Part shown: positions 17,408 to 26,304 of the stretch, piece after piece
Position numbering within the stretch: position 1 is the stretch's first letter
How the letters are laid out: each line of letters begins with the position of its first letter
Assembly: GCA_015062005.1 (NCBI GenBank)
Contig: SUVL01000011.1
Span: forward strand, 1 to 64,000
Direction: 5' to 3'
Length of the DNA stretch: 64,000 nt
Origin: Akkermansiaceae bacterium
GTDB taxonomy: Bacteria > Verrucomicrobiota > Verrucomicrobiia > Verrucomicrobiales > Akkermansiaceae
The notes under the pieces: model-generated
Told to the model about the DNA's origin: nothing
The model's input: the letters and a program-made list of their open reading frames with translations, nothing else
Databases searched by the model: none
Translations under genes and position numbers: made by a program

Positions 17408-17809
17408 ATGAAGTGGTTCAGTGGCATCACCGTGGCAATTCCGGCAATCACCGGGGCATGGCTCCTGGTGGCATCGCCTGAGGAGTCCTGTCACCCGGAG
17501 GGTATCGCTGAGCTGAAGCAACTGTACCCCTGGTGCGCTGTCCTGTTCGCCATTCTTCTGCTGGCGGCAGTCAGAAAGAAATCCTCCTTTCTGGTGCTGC
17601 TGGCGGGGCTTGCGCTCTGGTACCCCCTCAGCGTGGGGTGGCACGCAATCTGCGGGCACGAAAGCTATGCGCTCATCCTTCTGCCCATGAGTCTGCCGGC
17701 GCTGCTGCCGCTGGGCATCGGCTATGCCTATGCACGCAAGGAGGCGGATTTCATCCTGCTGATTCTCTATTTCCTCGCTTTGATTCCCGCTGTCCTCTAT
17801 TCAGCCTGA
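17408..17809 (+). CDS. Small membrane protein
   Basis: Several hydrophobic segments; start abuts GH110 stop. Confidence 0.6.
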   Translation: MKWFSGITVAIPAITGAWLLVASPEESCHPEGIAELKQLYPWCAVLFAILLLAAVRKKSSFLVLLAGLALWYPLSVGWHAICGHESYALILLPMSLPALLPLGIGYAYARKEADFILLILYFLALIPAVLYSA

Positions 17810-17812
17810 GCT

Positions 17813-18304
17813 ATGATACTTTTCCTGTTATCTGCAGTTACGATTCCGGTCTTCGCCATTGCCTTTTTCTGCCTGTTGCCGGCCTATATCTTCAACCGCC
17901 AGGGAGTGCGGGAAACACTGCTCCTGCTCGAAGATGGATGCCCTCGCTGGCTATGCCTCGCAGGCTATGCGCTGATATGCCTGGAGTTCACCCTCAACTC
18001 ACTTATCCAGACCGCAATGGCTGTCGTCCAGTTGTTTCATGACGAGGAACGCAGTATCTTCGGCGGCATCTTCTGTTTTGCATCGGCGCTCATGTCGCTC
18101 TGGACTGCCGTGCTGAGCCGGCGTGCCTTCTGGCGGAAATGGAAGAACCGCCCCATTCACCACCGCATCCGCAGTCTGCTTTCCACCCTGCTCATCGGCA
18201 CAGCCCTGCTGTTTTTCTATGGGAGCAGCTATTCCGTCAACCTTCTTTTCGTAACCATTCCCTGCCTGGTCATCTGGTGCATCCTGCGATTCCGGGCGCA
18301 ATAA
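17813..18304 (+). CDS. Membrane protein
   Basis: Multiple TM segments, co-directional, 3 nt spacing. Confidence 0.6.
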   Translation: MILFLLSAVTIPVFAIAFFCLLPAYIFNRQGVRETLLLLEDGCPRWLCLAGYALICLEFTLNSLIQTAMAVVQLFHDEERSIFGGIFCFASALMSLWTAVLSRRAFWRKWKNRPIHHRIRSLLSTLLIGTALLFFYGSSYSVNLLFVTIPCLVIWCILRFRAQ

Positions 18305-18316
18305 ATTGATGTTTGA

Positions 18317-18456
18317 AAGTACAATGTACAAAGGACAAAGGACAATTTGAAAGTTCCCTGCGGCTTTGCCGCAGCCGTTTAAAATGGCGAGCCTAAGGCG
18401 AGCGGAACTCCTAAATTGTCCTTTGTAATTTGTCCTTTGTACATCCCGACAGATTC
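18317..18456 (+). repeat. Palindromic intergenic element, type A
   Basis: 139/140 identical by direct reading to 48241-48380; internal hairpin CTGCGGC-TTT-GCCGCAG; outer imperfect inverted repeat GTACAAAGGACAAAGGACAATTT. Confidence 0.95.
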
Positions 18457-18540
18457 CAATTTGTTGGTTAGTTTTGAGTTTTTAGAGGTTCCCAATTCGT
18501 AATTCAAACTGCATATTGCCGTCATTGTGGTCGATTGGAC

Positions 18541-18569
18541 TTGAAAATTCGGGTGATTCGGTGTATAAG
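18541..18569 (+). promoter_or_regulatory. Promoter TTGAAA-N17-TATAAG, 6 nt before gltX ATG
   Basis: Hexamers and spacing read directly. Confidence 0.6.
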
Positions 18570-18575
18570 GCGCGC

Positions 18576-19931
18576 ATGTCAACGCACGTACGCACACGCT
18601 TTGCCCCTTCGCCCACCGGCTATCTGCACATCGGTGGTGCCCGTACCGCTCTGTTCAACTACCTTTTCACCCGCAAGATGGGTGGCACCTTCGTGCTCCG
18701 CATCGAAGACACCGACCAGGAACGCCACGTGGAAGACGCCATGAAGGCTATCTTCACCGGCATGAGCTGGCTGGGTCTCGACTGGGATGAAGGCGAAGGC
18801 AAGGGTGGCGACTACGCCCCTTATTTCCAGAGCCAGCGCAAGGATATCTACGACCGATATTTCCAGAAGCTTGTGGAGATGGGCCGCGTGTACGAATGCC
18901 CCGCCCCCAACAAGCGCGACAAGAACGGCGATGAAATCCCCGGCACCAGCGAAGGCACGGTGTGGCGCTTCCGCTTCAAGCGCGAGGGCGTGATGACCCT
19001 GCACGACATGGTCTGCGGCGATATTTCCGTGGACTATAACAACGTGGACAACACCCCGGACATGGTGGTGAAGCGCACGGATGGTTCCTACATCTTCCAC
19101 CTGGTGAACGTGGTGGACGATATCGAGATGAAGATTACCCACGTCATCCGCGGCGAGGACCACATCATGAACACCTTCAAGCACCTGCAGCTCTTCGACG
19201 CCTTCGGCGTGGAGCCGCCTGTGTATGCCCACATCCCGCTCATCCAGAACCCGGACGGTTCCAAGATGAGCAAACGCGATGTAGGCGCCCAGCTCGGCAA
19301 CTACCCGGAGGAAGGCTTCCTGCCGGATGCCGTGGTGAACTTCATTGCCCTGCTTGGCTGGAGCCCCAAGAGCGATGACGAGGTCTTCACCAAGGACGAG
19401 CTCATCAACCTTTTCTCCCTGGAGAATGTGAACCGAGCTGCCGCCAAGTTCGATATCACCAAGTGCAAGTGGATGAACCAGCAGCACATCATGCGCCTGG
19501 AACCCGGAAAGTTCGTGGAGCTCGCCATGCCCTTCTGCACCAAGGCTGGGCTGGAGGACACCGCCCAGCTGCGCGAGCTGCTGCCCGCCGTGCAGACCAA
19601 GGTGCAGCTGCTCAGCGAGACTCCCGCCTGGGTGAAGTGGGTGCAGACGCTCGAATACGAGGCTGAATCCATGGCCAAGCTGCAGGAGAACGCCCGCGAG
19701 ATGCTGAACCTCTTTGTGGAGGCTGCCAAAGGCATCGAGGAATGGAGCGGTGAGGCTGCCTTCCAGATTGTGAAGCCGCTGGCCAAGGCCAATGGTGTGA
19801 AGGTGGGTGCCATGATGTTCCCCCTGCGCATGGCTCTGACCGGCTGCCACGCCGGCCCCGGTATCGATGTGGTCATGCAGACCCTCGGCCGCGATGAAGT
19901 GCTGCGCCGCATCGAAATCTTCCCCTGCTGA
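18576..19931 (+). CDS. gltX: Glutamyl-tRNA synthetase
   Basis: RTRFAPSPTGYLHIGGARTALFNYLF, KMSKRD; start trimmed from ORF track 18516. Confidence 0.96.
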   Translation: MSTHVRTRFAPSPTGYLHIGGARTALFNYLFTRKMGGTFVLRIEDTDQERHVEDAMKAIFTGMSWLGLDWDEGEGKGGDYAPYFQSQRKDIYDRYFQKLVEMGRVYECPAPNKRDKNGDEIPGTSEGTVWRFRFKREGVMTLHDMVCGDISVDYNNVDNTPDMVVKRTDGSYIFHLVNVVDDIEMKITHVIRGEDHIMNTFKHLQLFDAFGVEPPVYAHIPLIQNPDGSKMSKRDVGAQLGNYPEEGFLPDAVVNFIALLGWSPKSDDEVFTKDELINLFSLENVNRAAAKFDITKCKWMNQQHIMRLEPGKFVELAMPFCTKAGLEDTAQLRELLPAVQTKVQLLSETPAWVKWVQTLEYEAESMAKLQENAREMLNLFVEAAKGIEEWSGEAAFQIVKPLAKANGVKVGAMMFPLRMALTGCHAGPGIDVVMQTLGRDEVLRRIEIFPC

Positions 19932-19948
19932 TTCCTGCCAGGCCGCCC

Positions 19949-20926
19949 ATGCGTACCATCGATTTCGATTACCACCTGCCTGAAGAGCTGATTGCCGATC
20001 GCCCGCTGCCGGACCGCGCCGCGAGCCGCATGCTGGTCGTGCACCGCGATACCGGGCTCATCGAGCACCGCCATTTCCACGATATTCTGGAATACGTGCA
20101 GCCCGGTGACCACTTTGTGCTGAACAACACCAAGGTGGTGCCCGCCCGCTACTTCAGCAACGATGGTGGCATCGAACTCGTGCGCGCCGGGCTGGCCCAG
20201 GAACTGGTCTGGAAGTGCCTGGTGCGTCCCGGCAAGAAGATGAAGGTGGGCCGCACCGTGCAGGTGGGCGATGCCACCGGCACTGTCGAAAGTATCGATG
20301 ACGAGGGCTACCGCTACATCCGCTGGGATAAGTTTGTGGACCCGGAGATATACGGCCGTCTGGCGCTGCCGCACTACATGAACCGCGAAAGCGAACCTGC
20401 GGACAAGGAACGCTACCAGACCGTCTACGCCGAGCATGAGGGCGCCATTGCCGCCCCCACGGCAGGGCTGCACTTCACCCCGGAGATTCTCGGAAAGCTA
20501 CCGCACAGCTTCGTGACCCTGCACGTGGGCGTGGGCACCTTCCGCCCGGTGAAGGTGGAGAATGTGGCCGACCACCACATGCACCGCGAGAGCTTCGTGA
20601 TGCCACAGGAAACAGCAGATGCCATTGCCAAGGCCAAGCGTGTGGTGGCCGTGGGCACCACCAGCGTGCGCGTGCTGGAAACACTGGCCACGCGCCACGG
20701 TACCCCCCTGCCCGCCACCAGCGGCGATACGGATATCTTCATCTACCCAGGCTACGAGTTCAAGACCGTAGGGGCCCTGCTTACCAACTTCCACCTGCCG
20801 CAGAGCACCCTCATCATGCTGGTGTGTGCCTTTGCCGGCAAGGAACTCATCATGGAAGCCTACCGCCAGGCCGTGGAGCAGCGCTACCGCTTCTTCTCCT
20901 ACGGCGACTGCATGCTCATCGTATAA
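19949..20926 (+). CDS. queA: tRNA preQ1(34) S-adenosylmethionine ribosyltransferase-isomerase
   Basis: DFDYHLPEELIADRPLPDRAASRML...LNNTKVVPAR...APTAGLHFTPEIL...TSVRVLE. Confidence 0.96.
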   Translation: MRTIDFDYHLPEELIADRPLPDRAASRMLVVHRDTGLIEHRHFHDILEYVQPGDHFVLNNTKVVPARYFSNDGGIELVRAGLAQELVWKCLVRPGKKMKVGRTVQVGDATGTVESIDDEGYRYIRWDKFVDPEIYGRLALPHYMNRESEPADKERYQTVYAEHEGAIAAPTAGLHFTPEILGKLPHSFVTLHVGVGTFRPVKVENVADHHMHRESFVMPQETADAIAKAKRVVAVGTTSVRVLETLATRHGTPLPATSGDTDIFIYPGYEFKTVGALLTNFHLPQSTLIMLVCAFAGKELIMEAYRQAVEQRYRFFSYGDCMLIV

Positions 20927-21292
20927 ATGAAAAATCCCCTCGCCAGACTCTACAATTTCCACGGCAGACTCAGCCGGCGCGATTTCCTCATATACTGGCT
21001 CTGGGTTTACCTGCTGCCGAAAATCTGGTTTGCGCTGGCTGGTGGCGGCATTGGTTATCTGGTTTTCGGAACCGAGGTCGGGAATGCCGGCATTGCCGGG
21101 AGCATTGCAGGTTCTGCACTGGTACACCTGCTGCTCATTTCATTCTTTCTGGGCGCAATCTGGCGGCGGCTGAATGATATCGGCTTTGCGCTGTACCCCA
21201 AGCTGCTCATCTTCGGACTCATGTTCCTGTTCCCGCCCTACGGATGGATTATGCAGCTCATCATGCTCCTGCTTCCCCGGCGGACGCGCTGA
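20927..21292 (+). CDS. DUF805-like small membrane protein
   Basis: FHGRLSRRDFLIYWLWV...WRRLNDIGFALY. Confidence 0.7.
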   Translation: MKNPLARLYNFHGRLSRRDFLIYWLWVYLLPKIWFALAGGGIGYLVFGTEVGNAGIAGSIAGSALVHLLLISFFLGAIWRRLNDIGFALYPKLLIFGLMFLFPPYGWIMQLIMLLLPRRTR

Positions 21293-21382
21293 CGGACCGG
21301 GCAACCACACGATCACCAGCCGGTAATGGCATCGGTTCAGCTAAACGCGAAAAATTGTAAGCGCTTGCGACGCAGAAGATGA

Positions 21383-21411
21383 TTGACAACGGAAAATTCA
21401 GCGGGTAACAT
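21383..21411 (+). promoter_or_regulatory. Promoter TTGACA-N17-TAACAT
   Basis: Consensus -35 with 17-nt spacer. Confidence 0.65.
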
Positions 21412-21437
21412 GGAAGGCACACGAATCAGCATTACGC

Positions 21438-21896
21438 ATGAAAGCCCAGTTTCTCACCGCTCTTTGTATTGTGGCAGCGCCGATGGCGATGGCCGATATC
21501 TCGCTTGGCGCCAACTCTCCTGCTGCTGTCGCCGCTGCCCCCTCTGCAACTGAATATGTAAAGACGGCCCATGATGTGCTTTCTGTAGTAAAGGAACTGA
21601 CCGTCATTCTGGAAGGAGTGAAGGACCAGGCCAGTGCCGATGCCGCCGCCGCCCAGGTGGGTAGCATTACGGCTCGAATGGTGGAATTGCAGAAGAAGGC
21701 CGAGGCTATGCCGCGTCCCTCAGCAGAAGTTGAAAGCATGGTTCGAAACGGCATCAACGTGGCAGAAGTGCAGCAGGTTGTCTCTTCTTTCATGAATTCC
21801 TTCATCCGCATCGGCATGAATGGAGCCTACGGCTCGCAGGCGCTGCTGAACGCCCTGGGACCGGTAGTGAACGCCATGCCCGGCAGCCAGGAATAA
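21438..21896 (+). CDS. Secreted hypothetical protein
   Basis: Signal peptide MKAQFLTALCIVAAPMAMA, helical remainder. Confidence 0.65.
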   Translation: MKAQFLTALCIVAAPMAMADISLGANSPAAVAAAPSATEYVKTAHDVLSVVKELTVILEGVKDQASADAAAAQVGSITARMVELQKKAEAMPRPSAEVESMVRNGINVAEVQQVVSSFMNSFIRIGMNGAYGSQALLNALGPVVNAMPGSQE

Positions 21897-21905
21897 GTTC
21901 CGGCC

Positions 21906-22301
21906 ATGAGATACCTCGCACTCCTCCTGCTGGGAATCTTGCTCGGGATGAGCCAGATGGACGCGCGTGTCGCGCACCATGCTGACGGTCAGAAATCATA
22001 CGCAATGAGCATGGTGCAGGAGCTCAACAGCATGAGTGCCCTGCTCAATGCGGTTCACTGCAAATCAGCAGCCGATGCCGCAGCCCCCCAGCTGCTGAAC
22101 CAGTATAAAGAGTTCCGCATCCTGCAGATGGCAGCAGAAGGACAGCCGCCTATGAGCGATACGGCCTTGCGCCGTCACTTGGGCGCCATGGATTGTGCCA
22201 TGAATGATTTCCGCATATCTTGCGCGCGCCTGGTGCAGGAAAAGTTTTACGGCTCCACCGCACTGGGTAAAGCCGTAAAGAAGATTGCGCGCGATTTCTG
22301 A
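21906..22301 (+). CDS. Secreted hypothetical protein
   Basis: Signal peptide, co-directional with previous gene. Confidence 0.6.
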   Translation: MRYLALLLLGILLGMSQMDARVAHHADGQKSYAMSMVQELNSMSALLNAVHCKSAADAAAPQLLNQYKEFRILQMAAEGQPPMSDTALRRHLGAMDCAMNDFRISCARLVQEKFYGSTALGKAVKKIARDF

Positions 22302-22302
22302 T

Positions 22303-23154
22303 TCACTGCTTTCGAGACTCTCGCAGCCTGGCCTGAATTCCACGCAGGAAGACCGTTTCAAGCGAATTGCGGGCGGGTCGGCACCCCTGCCAGGAATCAC
22401 CGGCCAGCTCACGGATCTGCTGCAGGAGCTCGGGGCTGGGATTGCTGAGCGTGATTTCACTGTGGCGGTCATCGCGGGTGAGTTCATCCATGGTGCCTTC
22501 GGCAATGAGGCATCCCTGGTAGAGCACCCCCACACGGTCGCAGATTTCCTGCACCTGCTCCAGGAGATGCGAGCAGAGAAACACAGTAACCCCCTGCTGT
22601 TTGATATTGAGAATAATGTCGCGAATAGTACGGGAGCCGATGGGATCCACGCCGGCAGTAGGTTCATCCAGCACCAGCAGGCGGGGATGCTGCACCAGAG
22701 CCTGCGCCAGGCCGATGCGCTGCAACATGCCCTTGGAATAGCCCCGCAGACGGCGATCGGCGGCTTCTTCCAGCCCAACCAGATGCAGCAGTTCGCGGGT
22801 ACGCTCCTTCAACACCGCTCCACGAAGCCCGCAGAGACGCCCGTAGAAGCGCACAGTCTCCGCGCCAGTCAGGAACTTGTAGAAATAGGGATTTTCGGGG
22901 AGGAAGCCTATCTCACGACGATTGGTGGCAGCTGTGGCGGGCTGGCCGAACACGCGGCACTCGCCGGCATCCGGTGCCAGGAGTCCCACCAGCATCTTCA
23001 TGACGGTACTCTTACCGCTGCCGTTGGGGCCGATGAGACCATACACCCCGCCAGTGGGGATGCTGAGGCTCACTCCCTTGACGGCATACACGCTTCCCCT
23101 GCCCCAGTGGCCGGGGAAGCTCTTGTGTACATCGGTTATGGAAACAGCGTCCAT
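22303..23154 (-). CDS. ABC transporter ATP-binding protein (CcmA-like)
   Basis: GPNGSGKSTVMKMLVG, LRGYSKGMLQRIGLAQAL, LLVLDEPTAGVDP. Confidence 0.93.
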   Translation of the reverse strand: MDAVSITDVHKSFPGHWGRGSVYAVKGVSLSIPTGGVYGLIGPNGSGKSTVMKMLVGLLAPDAGECRVFGQPATAATNRREIGFLPENPYFYKFLTGAETVRFYGRLCGLRGAVLKERTRELLHLVGLEEAADRRLRGYSKGMLQRIGLAQALVQHPRLLVLDEPTAGVDPIGSRTIRDIILNIKQQGVTVFLCSHLLEQVQEICDRVGVLYQGCLIAEGTMDELTRDDRHSEITLSNPSPELLQQIRELAGDSWQGCRPARNSLETVFLRGIQARLRESRKQ

Positions 23155-24495
23155 TTACTTTGCCTTAGCCATGAGACGGAGCATATTCTTGCCCATTTCG
23201 ATGCCCTTTTCGAAGATTTCCACGCGCATATTCTCATTGGGCGAGTGGATGCGGGCATCCGGCAGGTCGAGGCCAAGGAAGAGGGCATCCTTCCCCAGCA
23301 CCTTGGATACCTCTGCAATAATCGGGATGGAACCACCCTCGCGCACCAGCACGGGCTTGTTGCCGAAGGTCATTTCCTGAGCCTGCTGGGCAGCCATGCC
23401 GAAAGCGGAGTTCGGGTCGCTGAGGTAGGCCTCGCCGGTGTGCTGCGGGGTGAACTTCATGCGCACGCTGGGCGGGCAGACCTTCACGAAGTGGGCTTCC
23501 ACCTTCTTCATGACCTCCTCGGGCACCTGGCCGGGCACCAGGCGGCAACTCATCTTGGCAATGGCATGGGTGGGGATGACCGTCTTGGAGCCTTCGCCCT
23601 CGTAGCCACCGGAGATGCCGTTCAACTCAAAGGTGGGGCGGGCATACACACACTCGGCTCCGGTGAAGCCTTTTTCGGTGCGCAGCTCAGGCACACCTGT
23701 GAGCTCGGCCAGTTCGGCATTGCTCATGCCGGGCACGCGCTTCCAGCTTTCCTTCTCCCAGTCCTGAATCTCCATCACGCCGTCGTAGAATCCCTCAATG
23801 CTCACATGGTTATCCGCATCGTGGGTGGAAGCAATCATCTCGCACAGGGTGGTGATGGGGTTGGCCACGGCACCGCCGAAGATACCGGAGTGCAGATCCA
23901 TGGCAGGGGCGGAAACCTCCAGCTCGAAACAGCACAAGCCCTTGAGCCCATAGGAGAATGAGGGAATGTCCACCGCGGCCATGCCGGTATCGCTCACCAC
24001 AATCACATCGCAGGCCAGCATTTCCCTGGCATCCGGGCGCTTCATGAACTCATACAGACTGGTGGAGCCTCGCTCCTCCTCGCCTTCCAGAAGGTAAATC
24101 ACATTCAGCGGCAGGGCGCCATCCTCAGCAATCACTTCCTGCGCCGCCAGAATCATGGCCATAATCTCGCCTTTATCATCGGAAGCACCACGGGCATACA
24201 CGCGGCCATCGCGGATTTCCGGTTTGAAGGGATCACTCTTCCACTCACTGATGGGGTCCACGGGCATCACATCATAGTGGCCGTAGATAAGCACCGTGGG
24301 GGCGCCTTCCACCCTGGGGCTGTGAGCCACCACAATGGGGTGAATATCGGTGAGGTACTTGGTGGCTGAGAAGCCGATGCTGGTCAGCTTATCCACCAGG
24401 TAATCAGCGCAGCGCTCCACATCCGCCGCATGCTCCGCCTGCGCAGAGACACTCGGGATGCTCAGAAAAGCAAAAAGGTCATCGATTCGGGACAT
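23155..24495 (-). CDS. M20 family dipeptidase/deacylase
   Basis: VLIYGHYDVMPVDP, ARGASDDKGEIMAMI, YLLEGEEERGS. Confidence 0.94.
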   Translation of the reverse strand: MSRIDDLFAFLSIPSVSAQAEHAADVERCADYLVDKLTSIGFSATKYLTDIHPIVVAHSPRVEGAPTVLIYGHYDVMPVDPISEWKSDPFKPEIRDGRVYARGASDDKGEIMAMILAAQEVIAEDGALPLNVIYLLEGEEERGSTSLYEFMKRPDAREMLACDVIVVSDTGMAAVDIPSFSYGLKGLCCFELEVSAPAMDLHSGIFGGAVANPITTLCEMIASTHDADNHVSIEGFYDGVMEIQDWEKESWKRVPGMSNAELAELTGVPELRTEKGFTGAECVYARPTFELNGISGGYEGEGSKTVIPTHAIAKMSCRLVPGQVPEEVMKKVEAHFVKVCPPSVRMKFTPQHTGEAYLSDPNSAFGMAAQQAQEMTFGNKPVLVREGGSIPIIAEVSKVLGKDALFLGLDLPDARIHSPNENMRVEIFEKGIEMGKNMLRLMAKAK

Positions 24496-24532
24496 GCCTG
24501 CATTCTACACCCGCGCGCATGCGCACGCAAGG

Positions 24533-25105
24533 CTAAACGCTGGCATGCTCTTGGGCTGGAGCCATAAAACACTCCGCTCCATGGGCATTGATGAATCCCA
24601 CCGCCTGCAACCAGGAATAAACCGTGACTGTTCCCATGAATCGCATCCCCCGGCTTCGCAAATCCCTGGAAAGGGCATCGGACACAGGAGAGCTCGTCCT
24701 CGCAGTGTAGGGCTCCACCAGTACGTCCTTCCCGGTGAACGGCTGAACATAGTCAGCGAAGCTCCCGAATTCCTGCTGAATCTGCAAAAAGACCCGGCTG
24801 TTCACCACCGCAGCCTCAATCTTGCCACGGTGACGGATGATTCCGGGATTGTTCACAAGCTGCATCACCTCAGTCTCCCCATAATCAGCCACACGCGAAG
24901 GATAAAAACCAGCAAAGGCCGCGCGGAATGCCTCCCGTTTGTTCAGAACGCACTCCCAGGAAAGGCCGGCCACAAACATCTCCAGCAGCAGCAACTCATA
25001 CAGATAGGCGTCATCCCGGCGCGGGATTCCCCATTCCTCGTTATGGTATTTCACATAAAGAGGATTACGCAGGTTTACCCACTGGCAGATACAGGTCGAT
25101 GCCAT
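24533..25105 (-). CDS. tag: DNA-3-methyladenine glycosylase I
   Basis: CQWV...YVKYHNEEWGIPRRDDAYLYELLLLEMFVAGLSWECVLNKREAFR; start trimmed. Confidence 0.9.
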   Translation of the reverse strand: MASTCICQWVNLRNPLYVKYHNEEWGIPRRDDAYLYELLLLEMFVAGLSWECVLNKREAFRAAFAGFYPSRVADYGETEVMQLVNNPGIIRHRGKIEAAVVNSRVFLQIQQEFGSFADYVQPFTGKDVLVEPYTARTSSPVSDALSRDLRSRGMRFMGTVTVYSWLQAVGFINAHGAECFMAPAQEHASV

Positions 25106-25179
25106 CTTTCCGGAGCAAACAGCGGACACTGGATGCTCTTCCAATGTCCGCTGAGTGGAGTTCTTCTGTTGCAAATAGA

Positions 25180-26271
25180 TTATGCGCCGCCGGCGTTGGC
25201 CATGTTCTGGAGCTCCTTGGGCAGGAAATTCTTGAAACGGGCCTTATCGATAGCCTTCATGTAGGCTTCCTCAGCTGAGACGAGCCCCTGCTGCAGCTTC
25301 TGCCAGATGGCATCGTCCATGAACTGCATGCCCATGCCCTTGCCGCCTGTGATAACATCAGCCAGCTTCTGGGTGGCACCTTCACGGATAATGGCGCTCA
25401 CGGCAGGAGTAGCGAAGAGAATTTCGTTCACCGCCACGCGGCCGGGCTTATCGCAGCGCTTCATGAGCAGCTGAGCCACCACACCACGGAGCGAACCGGC
25501 CAGCATGGTGCGGGCCTGCGGCTGCTGCTCGGCGGGGAACACGTCGATGATACGGTCCACCGTCTTACGGGCGTTGTTGGTGTGCAGCGTACCGAACACG
25601 AGCAGACCAGTCTCAGCAGCCGTGAGGGCCAGGGAGATGGTTTCCAGGTCGCGCATCTCACCCACCAGCACGATGTCAGTATCCTCTCGCAGAGAAGCAC
25701 GCAGACCATCGGCGAAGGTCGGGCAGTTGTTCGGCACCTCGCGCTGGGTGATGATGCTCTTCTTGCTGGGGTGCACGAACTCGATGGGTTCCTCCACGGT
25801 GATGATGTGGCGGGCGAAGTTCGTGTTGATGTAGTCGATAAGAGCTGCCAGCGTGGTAGACTTACCGGAACCGGTGGGGCCAGTCACCAGCACCAGACCG
25901 GAGCGCATCTCACCGAAGCGCTTGATCTGCTCCGGCACGTTGAGCTGCTCCAAGGTGAGAATCTTGGTCGGAATGAGACGGAACACACAGCAGTAGCCTC
26001 GCTGCTGCTTCATGTAGTTGCAGCGGAAACGGGAGGTTTCGTCCATTTCATATGCGAAGTCAGCATCACCGATTTCGCAGTACTCCTTCCACAGCTTGGG
26101 CGGGCAGATGGGCTCCATGAGCTCCACCATCTCTTCGTGGGTGAGGGGTTCCTCACGGATGGGGGTCACATCGCCATGCACGCGGATCTTCGGCGGCTCA
26201 CCCTCCGACAGGTGAAGGTCAGAACCACCCTGGTCCACCAGGGCCTGGAAAAATACGTCAATCTTGTTCAT
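25180..26271 (-). CDS. PilT-like twitching motility ATPase
   Basis: QGGSDLHLSEGEPP, VTGPTGSGKSTTLAALID, ITVEEPIEFVHPSKK, LRASLREDTDIVLVGEMRDLETI. Confidence 0.94.
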   Translation of the reverse strand: MNKIDVFFQALVDQGGSDLHLSEGEPPKIRVHGDVTPIREEPLTHEEMVELMEPICPPKLWKEYCEIGDADFAYEMDETSRFRCNYMKQQRGYCCVFRLIPTKILTLEQLNVPEQIKRFGEMRSGLVLVTGPTGSGKSTTLAALIDYINTNFARHIITVEEPIEFVHPSKKSIITQREVPNNCPTFADGLRASLREDTDIVLVGEMRDLETISLALTAAETGLLVFGTLHTNNARKTVDRIIDVFPAEQQPQARTMLAGSLRGVVAQLLMKRCDKPGRVAVNEILFATPAVSAIIREGATQKLADVITGGKGMGMQFMDDAIWQKLQQGLVSAEEAYMKAIDKARFKNFLPKELQNMANAGGA

Positions 26272-26304
26272 TTCAGAAAAATCGGGCTAAAGGTTCAGTT
26301 AAAC

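Noticed and set aside
15656-17659. 667-aa minus-strand ORF opposite the GH110 gene
   Set aside because: Antisense shadow ORF of a high-GC conserved gene; no recognisable protein family and low-complexity composition.
18579-19850. 423-aa minus-strand ORF opposite gltX
   Set aside because: Shadow frame.
22285-23961. 558-aa plus-strand ORF spanning the ABC ATPase and M20 peptidase
   Set aside because: Crosses two clear minus-strand genes and has no family signature.
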